Assembly (NCBI RefSeq): GCF_001544835.2
Contig: NZ_FCNX02000016.1
Span: 124,001 to 188,000 of the forward strand
Direction of reading: 5' to 3'
Source of the DNA: Caballeronia fortuita
GTDB taxonomy: Bacteria; Pseudomonadota; Gammaproteobacteria; Burkholderiales; Burkholderiaceae
Length of the DNA stretch: 64,000 nt
Shown: piece by piece, positions 51,515 through 60,995 of the stretch
Layout: each line of letters begins with the position of its first letter
How positions within the stretch are numbered: the first letter of the stretch is position 1
Translations under genes and position numbers: made by a program
Notes under the pieces: generated by a model
Seen by the model: only the letters and a program-made list of their open reading frames with translations
Database searches by the model: none
What the model was told of the DNA's origin: nothing

Positions 51515-54220
51515 TCACTTGCGCGGCCCGCTGATGCCGAGCCGCTTCTTCATCTCCGCCGTGAGCCGCTGACGCGCCTTGTCGTAGCCTTCCCACGGAT
51601 CGCGCTTCAACGCATCGAGACGCTCGCGCACGTTGCCGATGTTCCATTGATCGCCGCTCGTCACGCTATCGAGTTCGTCCCACGCGAGCGTCACCGATGC
51701 GCCCAGCCCCGGCCGCGCCCGCAGCGAGAACGCCGCGACCGTGCTCGATCCACGGTTGTTGCGCAAATAGTCGATGAAAATCTTGCCCTTGCGATTCTGC
51801 ATGCCCATCTTCGCGGAGAAGAGTTTCGGCAGCGCGCTCGCCATATGCTGCGCCACGGCCTGCGAGAAGTCCTTCATCTCGTCCCAGCCCGCGTGCTTCG
51901 CGAGCGGCACGACGACGTGAAAGCCCTTGCCGCCGCTCGTCTTGCAAAACGACGTGAGTCCGAGTTCCGCGAGCAGATCCTTCGTGAGTTTCGCGGCCTC
52001 GATCATGCGCTCCCAGCCGACGCCCTCGCCCGGATCGAGATCGAACACCATGCGATCCGGCTTCTCGATGTTCGATGCCACCGCGTTCCACGTATGCAGT
52101 TCGATGGTGCCCATCTGCGCCGTGCCGACGAGCGCCTTGGCCGATTCGATCGTGAGCAGCGGCGGATGTCCCGGATCGATATCGGCATGCTGCGTGATGT
52201 GGGGAATCGCGAGCTTCGCGCTGTGCTTCTGAAAAAAGAGCTCGCCGCCGATGTCTTCCGGCGCGCGCACGAGCGACACCGGCCGATCCTTCAGATGCGG
52301 CAGCATCCAGTCGGCGACCGACGCGTAGTACTCGACGACATCGAGCTTCGTGAGACCCGTCGACTTGTCGATCACGCGTTCCGGATGGCTGATCTTGACC
52401 CCTTCGATTTCAGCGGCGCTTGCCTTGGCCTTCTTTGCGGCCGGGGTCTTTTTCGCCGCGACTTTCTTCGCCGCGACCGGCTCTTCCTTGACGATCTGAC
52501 GCGCGGGTTTATCGTCGCGCAGACTGACGAACGATGCTTGTCGCACGATGCGCTCCTTGGTCCATTCCGCGAAATTGCATTCGGCTACGAGCTCGGGCCT
52601 GACCCAATGCACGGGCGTGCGGCTGCGTTCGCGCGGCTCGCTTGCAAAGGGCATGCGCTGAGTCTCGCGCTTGTCGAGTTCCTTCTTCACCGCGACGAGC
52701 GTCGCATGATCGAATCCGCTGCCCACGCGCCCGGCGTACTGCAATTTGCCGTGCGCGTCGTACACGCCGAGCAGCAGCGCGCCGAACTGCCCGCGGCTGC
52801 CCGAAGGCTCCGAATAGCCGCCGATCACGAATTCCTGACGGCGGCGGCACTTGAGCTTGATCCATGAATTGCTGCGCCCCGATACATACGTGCTGTCGGC
52901 GCGCTTGCCGATGATCCCTTCGAGCGCCATGTCGCATGCGCTCTTCAGGAGGTCGTCGGCGTGAAAGGCGAAGTCCTGCGAATAGCGCAGCACCGGATCG
53001 TCGACCGGCTCGATGAGCGCCTGCAAAATCGCGCGGCGCTGCACGAGCGGCACGTTGCGCAGATCGTAGCCGTTCAGATACGGCACGTCGAAGAAATATA
53101 CGACGATGTCCTGCGGCCTTCCGACATCGAATGCGTTCTGCAGCGCCTGAAAATCAGGCAAGCCGCGATCGTCGAGCACCACGGCTTCGCCATCGAGCCA
53201 GGCGCTTTCGATATCGAGCCGTTCGAGCGCCTTCACTTGCTTCGAAAACTTCGCGGTCCAGTCGTTGCCGTTGCGCGTATCGATGCGGATCGTGCGCTTG
53301 CCCTTCACCGTCTCGATGCGCACGAGCACACGATAGCCGTCGAATTTTATTTCGTACGCCCAATCATCGCCGGGCGGCGCGGCATCGACGAGGGTTGCGA
53401 GCTGCGGCTTGAACGATGCGGGCAGTTTCGCCTTCACCGCGCCTTCGATCGCCGGTTCGTGCGACAACGTGCGCAACGACTCCGCGCTGCGTGTCGCGAC
53501 GATATCCGGATGCGCGTGGCCATCCGCGTCCTTCGGTGCTTTCGGCGCAGTCTTGCGCGCGGGCGTTTTCTTCGCGTTCGCCTTGCGTTCGTCGCGCTCG
53601 CGCAGCGCGCCGCTCTTGTCGCGCGCACCGAGCGATTCGGACATCACGCTGCCCGGCCTCTTCAACAGGATGTCGTATTCGGCTTCGGGGCGCGCTTCGT
53701 CGTCGCGTTCCTTGATGAGCAGCCACTGCTCCTTGTCGCCGCTGCCGCGCATGTGACTCTTCACGAGCGTCCATCCGCCGTGCAGCTTCTCGCCGTCGAG
53801 CGTGAACTTGAGCTTGCCTTTCTCGTATTCGCGCGCCGCCTCTTCGATGCTGCCCGACTGCGGCGCCCACGTTCCGCGATCCCACACGATGACGCTGCCC
53901 GCGCCGTAGTTGCCTTCGGGAATCTCGCCTTCGAACGAGCCGTAATCGAGCGGATGATCTTCGACGTGCACCGCGAGCCGCTTCACCGAGGGATCGAGGC
54001 TCGGCCCTTTTGGCACCGCCCACGATTTCAGTGTGCCGTCGAGTTCGAGCCGGAAGTCGTAGTGCAGGCGGCGCGCGTCATGCTCCTGGATCACGAAGGA
54101 CAACGCGCTCTGTGCCGGCTTCTTCGCGCGCTTGCGTGCGTCTGCCTTTTGCGCGCCCGACGGTTCCGGCGTCTCATTGAAGCGCCGCATCCGCTGATAG
54201 GTTTCGAGTTTCTCGGCCAT
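51515..54220 (-). CDS. ligD: Multifunctional DNA ligase D
   Basis: 901 residues. Domain order is phosphoesterase-ligase-polymerase: the N-terminal PE domain (about 35-190, HDARRLHYDFRLE with H47, H53, D55), an Ala/Lys linker (195-240), the ATP-dependent ligase with adenylated K292 in YEIKFDGYRVLV, a second Lys/Ala linker near 590, and the primase-like polymerase domain with FDLDPGEGVGWE. With Ku it performs non-homologous end joining of double-strand breaks. It starts 25 bp after the Ku stop. Confidence 0.97.
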   Translation of the reverse strand: MAEKLETYQRMRRFNETPEPSGAQKADARKRAKKPAQSALSFVIQEHDARRLHYDFRLELDGTLKSWAVPKGPSLDPSVKRLAVHVEDHPLDYGSFEGEIPEGNYGAGSVIVWDRGTWAPQSGSIEEAAREYEKGKLKFTLDGEKLHGGWTLVKSHMRGSGDKEQWLLIKERDDEARPEAEYDILLKRPGSVMSESLGARDKSGALRERDERKANAKKTPARKTAPKAPKDADGHAHPDIVATRSAESLRTLSHEPAIEGAVKAKLPASFKPQLATLVDAAPPGDDWAYEIKFDGYRVLVRIETVKGKRTIRIDTRNGNDWTAKFSKQVKALERLDIESAWLDGEAVVLDDRGLPDFQALQNAFDVGRPQDIVVYFFDVPYLNGYDLRNVPLVQRRAILQALIEPVDDPVLRYSQDFAFHADDLLKSACDMALEGIIGKRADSTYVSGRSNSWIKLKCRRRQEFVIGGYSEPSGSRGQFGALLLGVYDAHGKLQYAGRVGSGFDHATLVAVKKELDKRETQRMPFASEPRERSRTPVHWVRPELVAECNFAEWTKERIVRQASFVSLRDDKPARQIVKEEPVAAKKVAAKKTPAAKKAKASAAEIEGVKISHPERVIDKSTGLTKLDVVEYYASVADWMLPHLKDRPVSLVRAPEDIGGELFFQKHSAKLAIPHITQHADIDPGHPPLLTIESAKALVGTAQMGTIELHTWNAVASNIEKPDRMVFDLDPGEGVGWERMIEAAKLTKDLLAELGLTSFCKTSGGKGFHVVVPLAKHAGWDEMKDFSQAVAQHMASALPKLFSAKMGMQNRKGKIFIDYLRNNRGSSTVAAFSLRARPGLGASVTLAWDELDSVTSGDQWNIGNVRERLDALKRDPWEGYDKARQRLTAEMKKRLGISGPRK

Positions 54221-54245
54221 GATCGTCTACTCGTGACGCATGCGC

Positions 54246-55154
54246 TCACGCGCGTTTGCGGCGCGTCGTCTTGCGCGCCGGACGCGCGGTTTCCTCGCCG
54301 GCTGCATCGCCTGAATCGTCATCGGACGATGCGGCCTTGCTGCCGCGCTTCGTCGCGCCGCCCTTCTTCAGGCTGCGCTTGAGGAGTTCGGACAAGTCGA
54401 GAATATCGGCCGATGCTTTTTCTTCGCCGCCGTCCTCGATCTTCATCACTTCGGCGATCTTGCCTTCCTTCACCTTTCTGTCGACGAGCGCCATGATGTC
54501 GTCCTTGAAGGTGTCGTGATACTTCGTGGGATCCCACGTGTCGCTCATGTCGTCGATGAGACGCTTGGCCATCTCGAGTTCCTTCGACGTGACGCCCGCC
54601 TTTTTCGTGTCCTCGTCGGGAAACTTGAACTGGCCGAAGTCGCGCACTTCGTCGCCCCAGCGCAACGTGTTGAGCGCGAGCGCGGGACCGACCGGAATCA
54701 GCGCGGCCAGATGCTGTTTGTTATGCAGCACGACGCTCGCGATGCCGACCTTGCCGGTATCCTTCAGCGCGTCGCGAAGCAGCGCGTAGACCTTTTCGCC
54801 CTTGCGGTCGGGCGCGAGGTAGTACGGCGTATCGAGCGAAAGGAAGGAGATTTCGGGTGCATCGACGAAGGCGAGTATGTCGACGGTCTGCGTCGATTCG
54901 GGATTGGCCGCGCGAATCTCGGCGTCGGTCATCACGACGTACTTGCCCTTCTCGTATTCGAAGCCGCGCACGATGTTGTCGCGCGTGACTTCCTTGCCCG
55001 TGTTCTTGTTGATCTGCTTATAGCCGATCGGGTCCATCGAACGCTTGTCGAGCAGATTGAAGCCGACTTTCTCCGACTGCGTCGCCGGATAGAGTTGCAC
55101 GGGCACGTGGACCAGCCCGAAGCTGATCGCGCCTTTCCAGATCATGTGCGGCAT
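54246..55154 (-). CDS. ku: DNA end-binding protein Ku
   Basis: 302 residues. It begins MPHMIWKGAISFGLVHVPVQ, the bacterial Ku signature, with the ring-forming core through about residue 250. The C-terminal 50 residues are rich in Lys, Ser and Asp and end in RKTTRRKRA, the variable tail that helps bind DNA and LigD. GAAGGTGCCGCA precedes the ATG. It is followed directly by ligD. The 262-bp region upstream (55155-55416) shows no gene except a terminator of the convergent-side unit. Confidence 0.97.
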   Translation of the reverse strand: MPHMIWKGAISFGLVHVPVQLYPATQSEKVGFNLLDKRSMDPIGYKQINKNTGKEVTRDNIVRGFEYEKGKYVVMTDAEIRAANPESTQTVDILAFVDAPEISFLSLDTPYYLAPDRKGEKVYALLRDALKDTGKVGIASVVLHNKQHLAALIPVGPALALNTLRWGDEVRDFGQFKFPDEDTKKAGVTSKELEMAKRLIDDMSDTWDPTKYHDTFKDDIMALVDRKVKEGKIAEVMKIEDGGEEKASADILDLSELLKRSLKKGGATKRGSKAASSDDDSGDAAGEETARPARKTTRRKRA

Positions 55155-55382
55155 TGCGGCACCTTCGCTGTCGGATCGAGTCGATGAATACGCTTTTCAG
55201 CGCGGTATCGACAGCAATCGCAGGAAGCGTGCCAAGCGGCATGACAGCGCCGATCCGCGCCGGCGCCAGAAACGTGGAATTGCGCCGCTGCTTTCACCTG
55301 TAAGCCTTACTGCCGGTCGACGTCGTTACGGCAAGTTCGTGTACGCAAGAAGAAAAGACAGTTAGTTGCGAACAGAATGGCG

Positions 55383-55406
55383 AAAAAACGCCGGACGAAG
55401 CCGGCG
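55383..55406 (-). terminator. Rho-independent terminator of the secreted-protein gene
   Basis: CGCCGG (55389-55394) and CCGGCG (55401-55406) form a 6-bp stem with a 6-nt loop; on the minus strand six T residues follow (complement of 55383-55388). It lies 10 bp beyond the stop. Confidence 0.8.
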
Positions 55407-55416
55407 CGTCGAACGT

Positions 55417-55968
55417 TCATTTGCGGCTTGCGGTGACCGTCAATTGCGTGCCGTCGTCGAGCGTGACGGTTTTCTTCGAGCCGGTGGAAGTCGGCATGGA
55501 GAAGCGCACGATCTGGCTGAAGCGGTTATCGACTGGACATTGCAGGCTCTTGCCGCCCACGGTCACCTTGCTCGTGCCCTTCGGCGCGTACGCACGGAAG
55601 CTGATCTGCACGTTCGCCGATCCGTTGTCCGCGACGACCGGCGCAAAGCGTATCTGCACCTGCCGCACCGCCTGCCCGTCCGCGCTCTTCGGCACCGATG
55701 CCGCCTGCGGGCAGCCGTCCGGCACCGCCTGCGCGCCGCTCGGCGCGGTGCCCTGCCAGGTGAAGTCATCGGTCTGTCCCGAGCGGATGGTGCGCGTTTC
55801 CTGCTCGTTGCCGAAATTCTTCGACGCCATCTTCACCGTGTACTTGATGGGGCCGTCATTGGGCGCTTCGGAGAGCACCCTGATGCCGGGCGTTGCATGC
55901 GCGGTCGCTGCAAACATTGCGAGCGCGGTGACGGAAACGATGCGACGAACGATCAAACGACGATTCAT
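55417..55968 (-). CDS. Secreted protein of unknown function
   Basis: 183 residues. The signal peptide MNRRLIVRRIVSVTALAMFA ends near AHA-TPG. The mature part is beta-rich with two cysteines (DGCPQA, LQCPVD) that could form a disulfide, ending TVTLDDGTQLTVTASRK. I do not recognise a family with confidence; similar periplasmic proteins are annotated as hypothetical in Burkholderia. It is monocistronic with its own terminator. Confidence 0.75.
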   Translation of the reverse strand: MNRRLIVRRIVSVTALAMFAATAHATPGIRVLSEAPNDGPIKYTVKMASKNFGNEQETRTIRSGQTDDFTWQGTAPSGAQAVPDGCPQAASVPKSADGQAVRQVQIRFAPVVADNGSANVQISFRAYAPKGTSKVTVGGKSLQCPVDNRFSQIVRFSMPTSTGSKKTVTLDDGTQLTVTASRK

Positions 55969-56124
55969 GCCGCCACCTCCGTATCGAGCGCTTGGAAGGA
56001 AGGCCGGCGCCGCGTAGCGCCGGCGTGCTGTCGGGCGGAATCAGTCTAGCGCCCCGCATGACAGCCCATCCTAGTGGAAAACCCGCGCCCGCGGCAACGT
56101 CGATGACGTTCGTCAACTCACGCG

Positions 56125-57141
56125 TCAAAAGCCGGTCATGACGAGCTTGCCGACCGTGCGCCCTTCTTCCAGAAGGCGATGCGCCTCGCGCAGATTCGCT
56201 GCGTCGATGCGGCCGAGATTCTTGCCGAGCGTCGTGCGGATCGTGCCTGCGTCGATCAGCCGCGCCACTTCCGACAGCAGCTTGTGCTGCTCGATCATGT
56301 CGGGCGTCTTGAACATCGCGCGCGTGAACATGAACTCCCAGTGAAACGCCGCGCTCTTCGATTTCAGCAATTCGACGGGAACGGGCTTCGCATTCTCGAC
56401 GATCGACGCGATCGCGCCTTGCGGCTTAACGATTTCTGCGGCGGCGGGGAAATGCCGGTCGGTGTCGTTGAAGATCAGCACGTAATCGACCTGCGCAAAG
56501 CCGATGTCCTTCATCTGCTTGGGCATGTCCTCGAAGTGATTGACGATGTGATCCGCGCCGAGATCTTCGGCCCATTTCGCCGATTCGGGCCGGGACGCCG
56601 TCGCGATCACCTGGAGCTTCGCGACGCGCTTTGCCAACTGAATGCCGATCGAGCCGACGCCGCCCGCCCCGCCGATGATCAGCACCGACTTGCCCGCGTC
56701 CTTGCCTTCCGCCGACACGCCGAGCCGCTCGAAGAGCGCCTCCCACGCGGTGATGGTCGTGAGCGGGAGCGCGGCGGCGCAGGTGAAATCGATCGACTTC
56801 GGTTTCGCGCCGACGATGCGCTCGTCCACGAGATGAAACTCGCTGTTCGCGCCCTGACGCGTGATGTCGCCCGCGTAGTACACCGGATCGCCGACCTTGA
56901 AGAGCGTCACGTCCGGGCCGACCGCTTCCACGACGCCCGCCGCGTCCCAGCCGAGCACGCGCGGCGTCTCCTCGACTTTTTCCTTGGGCGCGCGCACTTT
57001 CGTGTCGACGGGATTGACCGCGATCGCCTCGATTTTCACGAGCAGATCGCGGCCCGTGGGCACGGGCTTGTCGAGTTCGATGTCGATCAGCGATTCGGGA
57101 TTCGAGATCGGAAGATAGCGGGTCAGGCCGATGGCTTTCAT
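56125..57141 (-). CDS. Zinc-type alcohol dehydrogenase / quinone oxidoreductase-like protein
   Basis: 338 residues from ATG 57141 after GCGGAGC. The medium-chain dehydrogenase fold is clear: the catalytic-domain start AIAVNPVDTKVRAPKEKVEE, PRVLGWDAAGVVEAVG, and the cofactor motif IIGGAGGVGSIGIQLAKRV. The ligands of the catalytic zinc are lacking, so it is a zinc-independent quinone oxidoreductase (ZADH-like) rather than a true alcohol dehydrogenase. It is divergent from a LysR gene over 98 bp and is its likely target. The substrate is unknown. Confidence 0.9.
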   Translation of the reverse strand: MKAIGLTRYLPISNPESLIDIELDKPVPTGRDLLVKIEAIAVNPVDTKVRAPKEKVEETPRVLGWDAAGVVEAVGPDVTLFKVGDPVYYAGDITRQGANSEFHLVDERIVGAKPKSIDFTCAAALPLTTITAWEALFERLGVSAEGKDAGKSVLIIGGAGGVGSIGIQLAKRVAKLQVIATASRPESAKWAEDLGADHIVNHFEDMPKQMKDIGFAQVDYVLIFNDTDRHFPAAAEIVKPQGAIASIVENAKPVPVELLKSKSAAFHWEFMFTRAMFKTPDMIEQHKLLSEVARLIDAGTIRTTLGKNLGRIDAANLREAHRLLEEGRTVGKLVMTGF

Positions 57142-57239
57142 GTTTTGCTCCGCTGATTGGACTGGCACCGATGTTAAAGCGCCATCGACATCGGGAAAAC
57201 CGTCATAATCGCTGAAACATTTTTCGGGAAATCCATCGA

Positions 57240-58196
57240 ATGGCGATCGATTCCGTGGCCGACGGCGCAACGCGCGGGCGTCTCGACCTGCTCGACGTCG
57301 GCCTTTTCGTGCGCGCGGCGGCGCTGGCGAATCTTTCGGCGGCGGCGCGGGAGTTCGGTTTGTCGCCGGCGGTGGCGAGCGCGCGCATCGCGGCGCTCGA
57401 GCGCATGCTCGGCGCGCGGCTTCTGCATCGCACGACGCGGCGCGTGTCCGTCACGCAGGAAGGCGAGATTTTCGCGGCCCGCGCGCGCGAACTGCTAGAC
57501 GCCGCCGATGCGGCGCGCGCGTCGGTCGGGCGTGCGCGCGAGCATCCGCACGGACGGCTGCGCGTGACGATGCCGTCCTCGCTCGGCCGCCAGCACATTT
57601 CGCCGCTGATTCCGGCGTTCTTGCGCGCGCATCCCGGGGTGAGCATCGAGTTGCGCATGACCGATCAGATCGTCGATCTCGTCGATGAAGGCATCGACCT
57701 CGCGATCCGCATTGGCGCGCTGAAGGATTCGACGCTCATCGCGAAGAAGCTCGCGACGAACCGGCGCGTGCTGTGCGCGTCGCCCGCGTATCTGGCCGAG
57801 CACGGCACGCCGCGCCATCCCGCCGATCTCGCCGACCACGAATGCGTCATCCTCGCCGATCAGCGCGACTGGAGCTTCGTGACGCCGACTGGCGTGATCG
57901 ACGTGCGCGTGTCGGGACGCATCGCGACGGACAATGGCGAAGTGATCCGCGATGCGCTCGCGGCGGGCATCGGCATCGGACTGAAATCGACGTGGAGCGT
58001 AGCGCCCTTGCTCGCGAGCGGCGAGCTCGTCACCGTGCTGGACGACTATCCGCTCGCGCAGACGGTGGCAATCTGGGCGGTGTATCCGAGCCGCGCGTTC
58101 GTGCCGCCGAAGACGCTCGCGTTCATCGACTTCCTTGCGGCGCAGTTCGGCGAGCCGCCGTACTGGGACGTCGATCCGGCGCGCGTGCAGCGCTGA
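57240..58196 (+). CDS. LysR-family transcriptional regulator
   Basis: 318 residues. The DNA-binding part spans about 15-75 (DVGLFVRAAALANLSAAARE), and the effector domain (about 105-300) resembles that of the LysR at 3648, with RMTDQIVDLVDEGIDLAIRI. It is divergent from the quinone oxidoreductase gene, probably its activator. The start lies about 20 codons before the family core, so the N-terminus may be slightly shorter in reality. Confidence 0.9.
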   Translation: MAIDSVADGATRGRLDLLDVGLFVRAAALANLSAAAREFGLSPAVASARIAALERMLGARLLHRTTRRVSVTQEGEIFAARARELLDAADAARASVGRAREHPHGRLRVTMPSSLGRQHISPLIPAFLRAHPGVSIELRMTDQIVDLVDEGIDLAIRIGALKDSTLIAKKLATNRRVLCASPAYLAEHGTPRHPADLADHECVILADQRDWSFVTPTGVIDVRVSGRIATDNGEVIRDALAAGIGIGLKSTWSVAPLLASGELVTVLDDYPLAQTVAIWAVYPSRAFVPPKTLAFIDFLAAQFGEPPYWDVDPARVQR

Positions 58197-58210
58197 AGGT
58201 TCTTTACAAT

Positions 58211-58230
58211 GGCGGTTTCGCCGCCTTTTT
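58211..58230 (+). terminator. Short hairpin with T-run between LysR and serB
   Basis: GGCGG (58211-58215) and CCGCC (58221-58225) with a 5-nt loop, followed by TTTTT. A short intrinsic terminator after the LysR gene, or an attenuator in front of serB, whose ATG is 13 bp away. Confidence 0.5.
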
Positions 58231-58242
58231 CCCGTCCTTTCG

Positions 58243-59082
58243 ATGAACCTCGTCATACAAAGCCCCAGCGCCATTTCCGATACGCATCTGCGTCCGCTCG
58301 CGGCGCTCGCGCGCTCAAAACAACCGCAGCGCGTCGACGATACGCGCGTGCGTCTCATCGACGCCGATCCGCTTCAGCGCCCTGATATCGACGCGTATTG
58401 CGGCGCGCATACGCTCGATTACGCGTACCTCGATCCAGATGCGAAGCTGAGCGATTTCGGCCTCGTCGCGATGGATATGGATTCGACGCTGATCACGATC
58501 GAATGCATCGACGAGATCGCGGATTTTTGCGGGCTGAAGGCCGAGGTCGCGGCGATCACGGAAGCGTCGATGCGCGGCGAGATCAAGGACTTCAACGAAA
58601 GCCTTACGCGCCGTGTCGCGCTGCTCGAAGGGCTCGATGCGAGCGCGCTGGAACGCGTGTATGAGGAGCGTCTGCAACTGTCGCCGGGGGCGGAACGCAT
58701 GCTCGAAGGGGTGCGTGCGGCCGGTCTCAAGACGCTGCTCGTTTCTGGCGGGTTCACGTTCTTCACGGAGCGTCTGAAGGCGCGGCTCGGCCTCGATTAC
58801 ACGCGCGCGAATACGCTCGAGATCGTCGATGGGAAGTTGACCGGCAGGGTCGTAGGCGAAATTGTCAATGCGAATGTGAAGGCGCGGACGCTGATCGAAA
58901 CTTGCGCGCGGATCGGCGTCGAGCCCAAATGTGCGATCGCAATGGGCGATGGGTCGAACGATCTGAAGATGATGGCCGAGGCGGGTCTGTCGGTGGCGTT
59001 TCGGGCGAAGCCCGTCGTGCGGGAATCGGCGAGTCTCGCGTTCAATTTTGTCGGGCTTGACGGGCTTTTGCGGCTTTTTTGA
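58243..59082 (+). CDS. serB: Phosphoserine phosphatase
   Basis: 279 residues from ATG 58243. A HAD-family enzyme that hydrolyses phosphoserine to serine, the last step of serine synthesis. The catalytic DMDST has D78 and D80, followed by SGGFTFFTERLK and the metal-binding GDGSNDLKMM. The N-terminal 70 residues form the extra regulatory-like region common in proteobacterial SerB. The longer frame from 58135 overlaps the LysR gene. It is followed by repeat element C. Confidence 0.95.
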   Translation: MNLVIQSPSAISDTHLRPLAALARSKQPQRVDDTRVRLIDADPLQRPDIDAYCGAHTLDYAYLDPDAKLSDFGLVAMDMDSTLITIECIDEIADFCGLKAEVAAITEASMRGEIKDFNESLTRRVALLEGLDASALERVYEERLQLSPGAERMLEGVRAAGLKTLLVSGGFTFFTERLKARLGLDYTRANTLEIVDGKLTGRVVGEIVNANVKARTLIETCARIGVEPKCAIAMGDGSNDLKMMAEAGLSVAFRAKPVVRESASLAFNFVGLDGLLRLF

Positions 59083-59113
59083 TTTGTGGGTGATTTTCGT
59101 TTTGGCTTTTTGT

Positions 59114-59718
59114 CGCCGGATCCCGTTTTGTTTTCGGTTTATTAGCACTGCCCCTGTGCGGGGCGGCAGTCACTTTCTTTGCTGCTGCAAAGAAAGTAAC
59201 CAAAGAAAGCAGCTTTTTCACGCCCGCGGTCACACGCACGTTGGGTAGTTCTCTCGTTCTCGGTGGCACTCGCCTAACGTGTGCCCTCATCACGATCACC
59301 CGGCTTGGATCGCGCACGGTCTGACTCGCTAGTCCGTTTAGCGTGCGGGTTCAGCACCAAACAGCTCCGGCCCGCTTCGCGGCCGATGGGTCAATCGGGT
59401 GTGCGCGTGACTCTTCTTCGATGGTTTCCCTCGCATACCCCACGGCAGCGCGTAGCGCTGTGCCGATGCTCTTTCGTGCTGCACCAGTTCGTTATGTGGT
59501 GCGATGTGGCGGACCGTGCGCGATCCAAGCCCGATTGGGCCTATGAGGGCGACACTTAGGCGAGTGCCACCGTGGACGAGAGTACTACCCAAACTGCGTA
59601 TGACCGCGGGCCTGAAAAGCTGCTTTCTTTGCTTACTTTCTTTGCAGCAGCAAAGAAAGTAAGTGCCGCCCCGCACAGGGGCAACGCTAATAGACCACAA
59701 AGAAACCGGGATCCGGCG
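59114..59718 (+). repeat. Long inverted-repeat element, copy C
   Basis: 605 bp with inverted ends CGCCGGATCCCG / CGGGATCCGGCG. Its plus strand matches the minus strand of copy A along the full length, including the central stretch around 59420-59510. Both arms keep the GCCCC-TGTGC-GGGGC hairpin and the CTTTCTTTGC stem (right-arm hairpin 59632-59663). It lies between convergent serB and the metC-like gene, 31 bp and 15 bp from their stops. Small reading frames inside it are not credible genes. Confidence 0.92.
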
Positions 59719-59733
59719 AAGGAAGAAAAAACC

Positions 59734-60927
59734 TCACCCAAACGCTTTACGCAAACCCGCTTCCAGATCCGCCCGCAAATCGGCCTCCGCTTCCAGCCCG
59801 ACATAAAACCGCACCAACACCCCTTCATGCGGCCATTGCGACGCGGTGCGCATCGAGCGGATGTTGTAGGGCATCGCGAGGCTATGCGCCCCGCCCCAGC
59901 TCCAGCCGATCGAGAAGAGTTCGAGCGCTTCGACGAAGGCATCGACTTGCGCGGACGAATACCGGCCATCGAAGACGATAGAAAACAAGCCCCCCGCGCC
60001 GCCCTTGAAATCACGCGCATAAAACGCGTGGCCTGGGCAATCTGCAAGCGCCGGATGCAGCACCGCCGACACCTCCGGACGCGTCTTCAGCCACTGCGCA
60101 AGCGCCAACGCGCTACGGTCGTGCGCTTCGTAACGCGCTTTCATCGACGGCAGACTGCGCAGCACGAGCGACGCATCGTCCGACGACACGCCGACGCCCA
60201 TCCTCATGCGCGCACGCTTGAGCTTCCTGTGCAGTTCTTCGTCGCGCGTGATGGTCGCGCCCATCAGAATATCGCTGCCGCCCGACTGATATTTCGTCAG
60301 CGCCTGCACGGAAATGTCGACGCCATGTTCGAACGGCTTGAACGCGAGGCCCGCCGAGAACGTGTTGTCGATCGCCGTGACGATGCCCTTCGCGCGCGCG
60401 ACAGCGGCGATCGCCGGCACGTCCTGCACTTCCATCGTCACCGAGCCAGGCGCTTCGAGCCAGATCAGCTTCGTGTTCGGACGGATCGATTCGGCGATGC
60501 CCGCGCCGGTCATCGGATCGTAATAAGTGACTTCCAGCCCGAAATCGGCAGCAAGCCAGTCAGCGTGATCGCGATTCGGCCCATAGGCGTTGTCCGGCAC
60601 GAGCACGTGATCGCCCGCCTTCACGAGACCGAAGTAGACGTTCGATATCGCCGCAAGCCCCGACGGCTGCAACAGCGCGAACTCGCCGCCTTCGATCGCG
60701 GCCAGGCGCTGCGCGAGCGCGATGGTCGTCGGCGTGCCGTGCAGACCGTAGCGCCACTTCGAATCGTCGCTCCAGACGAGCGAACGCATGGCCGCGAGAT
60801 CGGGGAACACGACCGTCGATGCCCGCGCGACCGGCACCGAAAAGGACTCGAAGCCGGGCGTGATGCGGTCTTCGGGCTGAACGATGCGGGTCTGCAGATC
60901 GCGGTCCTTGTTGCTGGAATCAGTCAT
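59734..60927 (-). CDS. metC: Cystathionine beta-lyase (MetC-type)
   Basis: 397 residues from ATG 60927. A Cys/Met metabolism PLP enzyme with K212 in QALTKYQSGG as the cofactor lysine, DNTFSAGLAF for the pyridine ring, and WRYGLHGTPTTIALAQRLA near the N-terminus. It should cleave cystathionine to homocysteine, pyruvate and ammonia; other lyase activities are possible. The 14 extra codons upstream have no support. The stop is 15 bp from repeat C. Confidence 0.85.
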   Translation of the reverse strand: MTDSSNKDRDLQTRIVQPEDRITPGFESFSVPVARASTVVFPDLAAMRSLVWSDDSKWRYGLHGTPTTIALAQRLAAIEGGEFALLQPSGLAAISNVYFGLVKAGDHVLVPDNAYGPNRDHADWLAADFGLEVTYYDPMTGAGIAESIRPNTKLIWLEAPGSVTMEVQDVPAIAAVARAKGIVTAIDNTFSAGLAFKPFEHGVDISVQALTKYQSGGSDILMGATITRDEELHRKLKRARMRMGVGVSSDDASLVLRSLPSMKARYEAHDRSALALAQWLKTRPEVSAVLHPALADCPGHAFYARDFKGGAGGLFSIVFDGRYSSAQVDAFVEALELFSIGWSWGGAHSLAMPYNIRSMRTASQWPHEGVLVRFYVGLEAEADLRADLEAGLRKAFG

Positions 60928-60995
60928 GGCTTTGCAATGCGAAAAGAAGGAGACCGCCGCCGGCAGCAAGCCCGGCGGCGCTGAGAGAAGACAGG

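Noticed and set aside
55144..55365. 73-codon plus-strand frame upstream of Ku
   Set aside because: Overlaps the Ku start, has no ribosome binding site and an Arg-rich, shadow-like composition.
9194..59718. CRISPR array or insertion sequence explaining the repeats
   Set aside because: The repeats are three dispersed elements, not short direct repeats with spacers, and no transposase is encoded in or near them.
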